Source of the DNA: Lachnospiraceae bacterium | GTDB lineage: Bacteria > Bacillota > Clostridia > Lachnospirales > Lachnospiraceae | Direction: 5' to 3' | Assembly: GCA_024684155.1 (NCBI GenBank) | Contig: JAIKXK010000104.1 | Location: forward strand, 1 to 8,153 | DNA: 8,153 bases | Part shown: in pieces, positions 1-5,324 of the stretch | How positions within the stretch are numbered: the stretch's first letter is position 1 | Layout of the letters: each line of letters starts with the position of its first letter | Notes under the pieces: generated by a model | The model's input: the letters and a program-made list of their open reading frames with translations, nothing else | What the model was told of the DNA's origin: nothing | Database searches by the model: none | Position numbers and translations under genes: made by a program

Positions 1-839
1 TACAGTTGATTGCAATGTTTCCACTACTATCAGTATATGGTTATCAGTCATACCGCTACTATACAAAACAGGAGTCTTTGATTATTCATAGACCTCGTAC
101 CGATTACTCCACAGCAGAAAATATTTTGCACTGCTTAAGAGATGATTCAAAGTTTACTCCACTTGAAGCGAAACTTTTAGACGTAGCATTAATCCTCCAT
201 GCTGAGCATGGCGGTGGTAACAACTCAACCTTTACCACACACCTTGTTTCATCTTCAGGAACAGATACCTACTCTGCTATCTCTGCAGCTCTTGGTTCCT
301 TAAAAGGTCCTCGTCATGGTGGAGCAAATATCAAAGTAGTAAATATGTTTGCTGATATGAAAAAGAAGGTTAAGCATTGGGATTCTGAAGAGGAAGTATC
401 TGCTTACTTAAAGGCTTTATTGAACAAAGAAGCTTTTGATAACGCTGGTCTTATCTATGGTATGGGACATGCAGTTTATTCGATCTCCGATCCACGTGCT
501 GTTGTATTTAGAAGATTCGTAGAAGACTTGGCCGTAGAAAAGGGTTATGAAAAAGAATTTGCTCTTTATGCCATGGTGGAAAAACTTGCTCCTCAGATTA
601 TTGCTGATGAGCGAAAGATGTACAAAGGTGTTTCACCAAACGTGGATTTCTATTCAGGCTTTGTATATCAAATGCTTGGTCTTCCAAAAGAGCTCTACAC
701 TCCTATTTTTGCCATTGCAAGAATTTCTGGATGGTCCGCTCACCGTATGGAAGAGATTTGCCTGCACAACAAGATTATGCGTCCTGCATATATGATGCAA
801 GGAGATCACTTAGATTACACACCAATTGATGAAAGATAA
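1..839 (+). CDS. gltA: Citrate synthase, C-terminal part (5' end outside window)
   Basis: This enzyme condenses acetyl-CoA with oxaloacetate to citrate in the cytoplasm, at the entry to the TCA cycle or its glutamate-forming branch. The reading frame is already open at the left edge (codon CAG at 3-5), so the N-terminus is missing; about 278 residues are visible. Counting from the TTG at position 6, the family blocks appear in order: HAEHGGGNNSTF (65-76), GPRHGGAN (101-108, catalytic His 104), GHAVYSISDPRA (154-165, His 155) and NVDFYSG (212-218, catalytic Asp 214). These correspond to the His264, His305 and Asp362 regions of the E. coli enzyme. The usual GHRVYK block reads GHAVYS, so the Arg beside the second His is replaced by Ala. 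I believe this is common in clostridial members. A 2-methylcitrate synthase activity cannot be excluded from sequence. It is followed at once by its own terminator, and nothing links it functionally to the operon on the right. Confidence 0.96.
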   Translation, partial: QLIAMFPLLSVYGYQSYRYYTKQESLIIHRPRTDYSTAENILHCLRDDSKFTPLEAKLLDVALILHAEHGGGNNSTFTTHLVSSSGTDTYSAISAALGSLKGPRHGGANIKVVNMFADMKKKVKHWDSEEEVSAYLKALLNKEAFDNAGLIYGMGHAVYSISDPRAVVFRRFVEDLAVEKGYEKEFALYAMVEKLAPQIIADERKMYKGVSPNVDFYSGFVYQMLGLPKELYTPIFAIARISGWSAHRMEEICLHNKIMRPAYMMQGDHLDYTPIDER

Positions 840-846
840 AAAATAT

Positions 847-884
847 CCGGGTTTGGTTTAGCCAAAACCCGGGTTTTATATTTT
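847..884 (+). terminator. Rho-independent terminator after citrate synthase, probably bidirectional
   Basis: A GC-rich stem (ccgggtttgg at 847-856 pairing with ccaaaacccgg at 862-872, one bulged A) has a five-base loop and is followed by gttttatatttt. Read on the minus strand the same stem is followed by atatttttta, so it could also stop transcription of the convergent membrane-protein gene that ends at 926. Confidence 0.9.
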
Positions 885-925
885 ATGAAACAATTATTTT
901 CAATGCTTTTCTGGTAAAATGATTT

Positions 926-1285
926 CTACATGCAAAACTTTGCAACTGATTTTCTAAGTACATAAGAAAAATATACCCAGCCAATAACAAAGATTAAAAT
1001 CAATACTGCATTTAAAATGGATGTAATATCAGATCCTGCTTCTATAATTCCGAAATCAAAAATAACACTGTAGACTCCATAAACCAAAGATACTACACCA
1101 AAGACACAGGCTGGCATAAAAATTGCTTTACATAGTCCCTCTTTGTCCTTACATTTTCTTACATCTTCTGGAGCGACAAAGGTAGTGGGAATATTTCCAC
1201 CCTTCACTCTTACTGCACAATAGGCAATGTACACTCCCAACACCAAAATAATAATGTCAAAAATTTTCATAATGTCAAAACTCAT
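926..1285 (-). CDS. Small three-helix membrane protein of unknown function
   Basis: I do not recognise a named family. The 119-residue product has three hydrophobic segments at about residues 8-26, 54-77 and 88-110, joined by a short basic/polar loop (about 27-53) and a short loop near 80-87, with a basic tail (RKSVAK). It should be an integral cytoplasmic-membrane protein. Five cysteines are present (23, 45, 52, 60, 118); Cys45 and Cys52 flank a Lys/Glu-rich loop but no classical metal motif is evident. The ATG start is well supported by GAGGAG on the minus strand (1293-1298) with a 7-base gap. The gene has its own extended -10 promoter and diverges from the precursor-like gene at 1494. Small membrane proteins beside peptide genes are sometimes immunity factors, but nothing in the sequence shows that here. 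Its other neighbour is the convergent citrate synthase gene. Confidence 0.8.
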   Translation of the reverse strand: MSFDIMKIFDIIILVLGVYIAYCAVRVKGGNIPTTFVAPEDVRKCKDKEGLCKAIFMPACVFGVVSLVYGVYSVIFDFGIIEAGSDITSILNAVLILIFVIGWVYFSYVLRKSVAKFCM

Positions 1286-1328
1286 GTCCTATCTCCTCGT
1301 TAGTTTCATTTTCCCACGCACTTGATAC

Positions 1329-1337
1329 ATTATAACA
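1329..1337 (-). promoter_or_regulatory. Extended -10 promoter of the small membrane protein gene
   Basis: Read on the minus strand the sequence is TGTTATAAT, a perfect TATAAT preceded by the TGn extension. The -35 region is weak (tattaa at 17-bp spacing), as is usual for extended -10 promoters. Transcription should start near 1322, leaving a leader of about 37 bases with the GAGGAG ribosome site ahead of the ATG at 1283-1285. Confidence 0.65.
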
Positions 1338-1385
1338 GATATTGTACAAATTTAATACACAAATATGTTTTTTTGATGATATTTA

Positions 1386-1414
1386 TTGACTGATTGAATT
1401 TCCGGTAGTATTCT
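1386..1414 (+). promoter_or_regulatory. Sigma-A promoter of the precursor-like gene
   Basis: TTGACT (1386-1391) and TATTCT (1409-1414) are separated by exactly 17 bases, close to the housekeeping consensus. The 35 bases upstream are very AT-rich, including a T7 run, and could act as an UP element. The expected start is near 1421, giving a leader of about 73 bases before the ATG at 1494. The promoter reads away from the membrane-protein promoter; the two -10 elements lie about 70 bases apart. Confidence 0.75.
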
Positions 1415-1420
1415 ATTTAA

Positions 1421-1447
1421 GGATGTTTTTTGGGAAAAAGGACATCC
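1421..1447 (+). promoter_or_regulatory. 5'-terminal mRNA hairpin in the leader of the precursor-like gene
   Basis: Bases 1421-1431 pair with 1437-1447 (ggatgt with acatcc, then two T-G pairs and three T-A pairs), leaving a five-base loop gggaa. No U tract follows, so it is not a terminator. The predicted transcription start falls on or next to the first base of the stem, so the mRNA would begin as a hairpin. Such structures are known to shield 5' ends from decay, as in the ompA leader. A role in stabilising this mRNA is inference. Confidence 0.55.
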
Positions 1448-1493
1448 ATTCGTATTCACAAACATAACTTGTAGTAGGAAAGAGAGAAATGTT

Positions 1494-1907
1494 ATGAGAA
1501 ATTATGAAAGACCGGTTGTACTCGTAAACAGCGAGTTAACTGAGGGGGTTTATGCAGCTTCAGGAGATTCATGCTACACTGCTACTGCAGTAATTACACA
1601 GCGCCCTGAAACAGGAAGAGAAAACTATTGTATTCAGTTAAACGGAACACATCATGCTAACCATCACTGCAATCAGTGGCAGCAAGCTGTTATTTCATTT
1701 AACCAGACCGTTACTTATCAGAGTTCACAGGGATCTATCGTAGGTTCTGAATCAGGTACAACACTTACCATTCAGTACAACTATCACCAGAACGCCAGTA
1801 CAAACATCGGATTAGGTGATTTATACGTTACTTCTGCTGACGGACTTGCAATTACAGGATTCTACATTACAGATGAAGGACATACCTTCGATGGAGACTC
1901 CTTCTAA
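1494..1907 (+). CDS. Putative RiPP-like precursor protein with YxxP leader and large Cys/His-containing core
   Basis: This 137-residue protein matches no named family that I can assign. Residues 1-24 look like a leader: Y4-E-R-P7 followed by hydrophobics, then ELTEGVYAASG. This resembles the YxxPx(L) recognition motif that PqqD-like RRE domains bind in lasso-peptide leaders. There is no hydrophobic signal-peptide core, but A21-A-S-G24 would suit a signal-peptidase-like cut. Residues 25-137 are long for a peptide core. They alternate polar and hydrophobic residues like a beta-rich fold (ISFNQTVTY, LTIQYNY, NIGLGDLYV, GLAITGFYI), and contain three cysteines (27, 46, 59), a clustered HHANHHC (53-59) and His98. 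The acidic tail ends in Asp-Gly-Asp-Ser136-Phe137. The start is preceded by an aggaaagagag purine tract (1476-1486). The gene has its own promoter, leader hairpin and terminator, and converges on the exporter/kinase/peptidase operon. A secreted beta-sandwich (carbohydrate-binding-like) domain is a reasonable alternative. Confidence 0.8.
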   Translation: MRNYERPVVLVNSELTEGVYAASGDSCYTATAVITQRPETGRENYCIQLNGTHHANHHCNQWQQAVISFNQTVTYQSSQGSIVGSESGTTLTIQYNYHQNASTNIGLGDLYVTSADGLAITGFYITDEGHTFDGDSF

Positions 1908-1919
1908 ACTACGTTTACC

Positions 1920-1950
1920 AAAGAAACCGCTAATGCGGTTTCTTTTTTTT
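1920..1950 (+). terminator. Rho-independent terminator of the precursor-like gene
   Basis: A perfect 11-bp stem (1920-1930 with 1935-1945, core aaccgc/gcggtt) has a TAAT loop and runs into eight Ts (1943-1950). It lies between two convergent genes. On the minus strand the stem is followed only by gg and no clear U tract, so it would be a weaker stop for the leftward operon. Confidence 0.92.
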
Positions 1951-1965
1951 GCATTCTTTTCGCAG

Positions 1966-3741
1966 TTAAAAATCTAATATGCGCTGATTGATTTCATCCT
2001 GAGTAAGGACCTCACAACGAAGGGAGCGAATGCTGTATACCCTAGAGCACATTGTAAGAACCGTAGGTCTGTGAGTCGTCACAATACAGGTACGGGGATA
2101 AGTATCTGACATAATGTTTTTTAGAACCCTGCGTTCTGTTTCTACGTCCAGAGCAGAGGTTGCTTCATCTAACAAGAGTACTGGCGCTTTACGAAGCAGA
2201 GCTCTTGCAATAGAAAGGCGCTGGTTTTGTCCCTCAGATAAACCGCCTCCACGCTCATGGAGCTTGGTATAAATTCCATCTGGTAATTTCTCTACAAACT
2301 CCCAGGCACATGCTTCTTTTAACACTTCTACTATTTCTTCATCTGTGGCATCCTCTTTCACCTTGCGTAAATTCTCTGCAATGGTACCTGAAAACATGGT
2401 ATTTCCCTGAGGTACGTACGCAAAAAACTGTCGGGAAAACGGCGCCAACTCAATGCCTTCGTCGCTGGATGCTTTCTTATTACCAGCATAGAGATATTTT
2501 TCTCCAGCCTGGGGCTTTAACAGGGCCAGTATCAATCGTAGCAAAGTGGTTTTTCCTTCTCCAGAAGGACCAACCAAAGCCACAATCTCATGGGGATGAG
2601 CTTCAAAATTTGCTCCCCGAAACACTTCTGTTCCTGTGTGGTATGTATAATCAATATGTTCCAGTTTTAAGCTAATGCCCTCACTTCGATGAGCTTCTTC
2701 ATAAGCCTCTGCTTCACTTCGTTTCGAATAATCCTCCTGTGGCATTTCCACAATATCCATCAAACGTCTTGCAGATGTAGTAAGAGAAATCGCTCCAGGA
2801 ACTAAGGACACTAAAGAATTTAACGCTCCTGTAAGATTTCCAGACATACTTAAAAATAAGGTCATAGTACCATAGGAAATCGCTCCAGAAAACACTCGAT
2901 AAATTCCCCAGCCATAGCAGGCGTAGGAAACTACCATGCCGATAGAGGTCATAAGAAGAGATGTCTTTATGGAAAGTTTTTGAAAATCCACCTTCATATC
3001 CAAATATTCCTGCTGCAGTTGTTTTAAATACCTTCCATACAGTCCTACCAAATCAAAGGCTTTAATGGTTTGAATATTTACAAAGGTCTCCTGGTTAAAT
3101 CCACTCATTTTTGCGTTCATACGAGCGGAACGGTCATTATTATTTCTCATTCGCTTCATTAAGGTCTTTGACATAATAAGACTTACCGGAGCAGACAATA
3201 AGGCAAAAATTGCAAAGGTTGGATCGTAATAGAGTACAATGGCTAAAGATCCTATAAACTTAAAGGTGTACATAATGGCATTTGGAATGTAATTTAGCAC
3301 ACCATCGGAAATATTTGACGTATCTGATGACCATCTTGTCAATAAATCTCCACTGTGATATTCCGTAATACTTTCCCAATCTGTGATTAATATTTTTTCA
3401 AAAATTTCACTTCGAATTTCATTATCCACTTTGAGAGAAATAAGCATATAAAGATAGTTTGTAATCTGATTAAAAAACATACTACCTACAGCTAATCCAA
3501 TCGTAATAGCAAAATACTTTACAACCTCTCCTGCCTGATGGCCGGTAATAATATCAATTAAATCCCTTGAAACTAAAGAAGAACCAAATGAAACCAGGAT
3601 GCCAAGCAATCCTATTACCGTATATAGAACCATTGCCATCCAGTATTTTTTTGCATAGAGATAAATCCATTTAAATTCTTCAAAGACTTTCTCTATACTG
3701 CCATCTATCCACTTGTTAATAAACTTCTTTAAGAATTCCAC
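1966..3741 (-). CDS. ABC half-exporter, fused membrane and ATPase domains
   Basis: The 591-residue protein has a six-helix exporter-type membrane domain (about residues 30-315) followed by an ATPase domain (about 355-591), and probably works as a homodimer. ATPase motifs are complete: Walker A GPSGEGKT (391-398), Q-loop Gln445 in YVPQGNTMFSGTI, signature LSEGQ (501-505, Glu in place of the usual Gly), Walker B VLLLDE (521-526) and switch His557 in TTHRP. There is no N-terminal C39 peptidase domain, only a short amphipathic stretch, so any leader would be removed by a separate enzyme; the S24/S26 peptidase of the operon is a candidate. The start is GTG (3739-3741) with AAAGGA at 3751-3756 on the minus strand, and the gene overlaps the kinase gene's end by 13 bases. 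As last gene of the operon it most likely exports a peptide or protein, plausibly the 1494 product. Lipid export is the main alternative. Confidence 0.93.
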   Translation of the reverse strand: MEFLKKFINKWIDGSIEKVFEEFKWIYLYAKKYWMAMVLYTVIGLLGILVSFGSSLVSRDLIDIITGHQAGEVVKYFAITIGLAVGSMFFNQITNYLYMLISLKVDNEIRSEIFEKILITDWESITEYHSGDLLTRWSSDTSNISDGVLNYIPNAIMYTFKFIGSLAIVLYYDPTFAIFALLSAPVSLIMSKTLMKRMRNNNDRSARMNAKMSGFNQETFVNIQTIKAFDLVGLYGRYLKQLQQEYLDMKVDFQKLSIKTSLLMTSIGMVVSYACYGWGIYRVFSGAISYGTMTLFLSMSGNLTGALNSLVSLVPGAISLTTSARRLMDIVEMPQEDYSKRSEAEAYEEAHRSEGISLKLEHIDYTYHTGTEVFRGANFEAHPHEIVALVGPSGEGKTTLLRLILALLKPQAGEKYLYAGNKKASSDEGIELAPFSRQFFAYVPQGNTMFSGTIAENLRKVKEDATDEEIVEVLKEACAWEFVEKLPDGIYTKLHERGGGLSEGQNQRLSIARALLRKAPVLLLDEATSALDVETERRVLKNIMSDTYPRTCIVTTHRPTVLTMCSRVYSIRSLRCEVLTQDEINQRILDF

Positions 3742-4895
3742 TGATCAATTTCCTTTTTCATAAACTCTGCTGCCTCGTCATTTTTAGTGCAGCGAAAACT
3801 CCAGACTCCTATTCCAAAAGCCACAAGTCGTTTAGCCATATCTAAATTATTATCAAGGCCTCTCTTTGTCCAGGCAGGAGAAATCATTCGTTGCATAATA
3901 TAAAGTGGTTTCTCACTTTTTGACAAAGGTAATAATTCATTCTTTTCTCCCTGAGACAAAAATACAATTCCACCCAGTGGATAAGTCTCATTTGTATAAA
4001 TCTTAGATGTCCCACACCAAGGCATGCCATATACAACTGCCCGATTATCTTCAAACCCTAAAAGATTTAAATCGCCATTTAAATCTTTTACATCAAATAA
4101 CTTTTTCCAAAGAGCCGTATGGGTAGATTTTCCTGCCCCCGAATGTCCGGAAAACAGCCATGCTTTATCCTTATATATTAATGATGCGGAATGAATTGCA
4201 AAACGATGGTGTTTTGCTGCATAGTACAAAAAGGCATTTCGAATAGCAAAAAAGATTTCCTCTTTTGCCTCATTTGCCTTGGCATTTTCTACTAATCGAA
4301 GATAAGCCGTTTTTGTGTCCACTTCATATATTAATTCTTTTACAAAGGAATTTAGTTTATAGTCAAAAATCACAGATCCTTCTTTTTCTAAAATAATCAT
4401 TTCATCTGTACGAATAAGTACTTCCCCATCACTCATGCCCCGATTGGTAAATCGTTCCAGACATACAAGGATACTGTGTTTCGGAAGTATGTCACAGGTA
4501 AAATCCAAGAAATAAGGATGTATATATTCCTTTGGTATGGCAAGAGAAATCCCCAGTCCACCTATGGAAAGACTGGTCTTTTCCATCTGTTGTTTTCTTT
4601 GTTCTTCCCCTAAGTCTCGAATAATTCGATGAGCCTTTAAATCATTTAAAAACTCATCCAAATCCGCCTTTAACTGACGACGGTCTTCTTCATTTCCTGC
4701 TTCATAATAATGATAAAAAGAATGTAAAATTTCCGAATAATCCTGAGTCTTTTCCATTAAACTCCAAAGATATTCTCCCGTAGGATTTAACTTTACTCCC
4801 TTTCTTTGCATGGCAATATTTTGTCCAAAGGGAAGAATATAGGTTTCTCCCTCTATGATTTCTGCTGCAAAATTGTTCTCCAGTTTAAAGTTCAT
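3729..4895 (-). CDS. PqqD (RRE)-HPr-kinase-like fusion protein
   Basis: The 388-residue product has two parts. Residues 1-95 are a PqqD-like winged-helix domain (LEN...ILPFGQ...LNPTGEYLWSLMEKT, then a helical segment), the fold that binds leader peptides in RiPP pathways. Residues of about 110-388 resemble HPr-kinase/lasso-peptide kinases: His235 in AIHSASL, Walker A GHSGAGKST (250-258), LNGDLNLL (272-279) where the usual pair of Asp is reduced to Asp275, and GMPWCGT (290-296). By analogy with the paeninodin kinase, which phosphorylates the precursor's C-terminal Ser, it may phosphorylate a bound substrate; that is inference. The start chosen is the ATG at 4893-4895, because a PqqD domain begins there, AAGGGGA (4901-4907, minus strand) precedes it, and ATGA overlaps the peptidase stop by four bases. 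The longer frame from 5123 only reads through the peptidase gene. Fusion of these usually separate proteins is unusual in my experience. Confidence 0.87.
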   Translation of the reverse strand: MNFKLENNFAAEIIEGETYILPFGQNIAMQRKGVKLNPTGEYLWSLMEKTQDYSEILHSFYHYYEAGNEEDRRQLKADLDEFLNDLKAHRIIRDLGEEQRKQQMEKTSLSIGGLGISLAIPKEYIHPYFLDFTCDILPKHSILVCLERFTNRGMSDGEVLIRTDEMIILEKEGSVIFDYKLNSFVKELIYEVDTKTAYLRLVENAKANEAKEEIFFAIRNAFLYYAAKHHRFAIHSASLIYKDKAWLFSGHSGAGKSTHTALWKKLFDVKDLNGDLNLLGFEDNRAVVYGMPWCGTSKIYTNETYPLGGIVFLSQGEKNELLPLSKSEKPLYIMQRMISPAWTKRGLDNNLDMAKRLVAFGIGVWSFRCTKNDEAAEFMKKEIDQWNS

Positions 4896-5323
4896 ATGTT
4901 TCCCCTTAGTTTTGCAATTGGTTTTGAAATAAAAAATCGAATCGGGCGAAGGAATAACCAGGTACGAAATATTAACAAATAAATTGGTCCATCTACTGCA
5001 TACTCTTTGTTCTTTCTTATGTAGCCACACATGGTAGCATAAATTTTTTCTCTTGGAATGGGACCTTCTACTTCTACCTGATTGTCCCCTACAAAGTATA
5101 CACCATCTTTTTTCACCTTCCACACTCTGTGTAAGGTTAAAAGTTCTCCTTTTCCCCGGAAAAGAAGAACCTGACCACGTTTTATATCTTCCTCTTTCAC
5201 CGGTCGTAAAATGGCCTCATCTCTTCCCGGGACCAAAAGTGGATGCATGCTATACCCCTCTGGTTTTATTTGTATGGTTTTTCCTTCTTTTAACAGTTCT
5301 AGAATATCGATTTTTTCTTCCAT
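4892..5323 (-). CDS. S24/S26-family (signal-peptidase-like) serine peptidase
   Basis: This 143-residue protein carries the signal-peptidase/LexA-type fold. The nucleophile is Ser25 in GYSMHPLL (pattern SMxP). The general base position is His65 in LLTLHRVWKV rather than Lys, as in SipW/archaeal/ER-type signal peptidases. Asp80 lies in FVGDNQ. Unlike typical type I signal peptidases it has no N-terminal membrane anchor; the catalytic part starts almost at once. A hydrophobic, Arg-containing segment near the C-terminus (about 114-132) may attach it to the membrane. The start ATG (5321-5323) follows the upstream stop by one base, with a weak AAGAGA ribosome site, and its stop overlaps the kinase start as ATGA, so translation is probably coupled. 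Given its partners, the likely job is removing the leader of a modified peptide, perhaps at the AASG site of the 1494 product. That is inference. Confidence 0.85.
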   Translation of the reverse strand: MEEKIDILELLKEGKTIQIKPEGYSMHPLLVPGRDEAILRPVKEEDIKRGQVLLFRGKGELLTLHRVWKVKKDGVYFVGDNQVEVEGPIPREKIYATMCGYIRKNKEYAVDGPIYLLIFRTWLFLRPIRFFISKPIAKLRGNI

Positions 5324-5324
5324 C

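Noticed and set aside
547..795. 82-residue frame inside citrate synthase
   Set aside because: It lies entirely within the conserved citrate synthase coding sequence in another frame and has no protein-like features.
1342..1349. TTGTACAA palindrome between the divergent promoters as an operator
   Set aside because: Only 8 bp, in AT-rich sequence, with no second copy seen; too weak to call a binding site.
1494..1907. Call of a genuine lasso peptide precursor
   Set aside because: The part after the leader is about 113 residues and no asparagine-synthetase-like cyclase or B2 protease is present in the window, so only the leader resemblance is retained.
2310..2675. 121-residue plus-strand frame opposite the ABC ATPase domain
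   Set aside because: It is antisense to the Walker and signature motif region; composition is Leu/Pro/Gln-rich as expected for a shadow, and no ribosome site was seen.
4896..5123. N-terminal extension of the PqqD-kinase frame by 76 residues (ATG at 5121-5123)
   Set aside because: The extension is the peptidase gene read in another frame; the PqqD domain starts at the ATG at 4893-4895, which has its own ribosome site and ATGA overlap.
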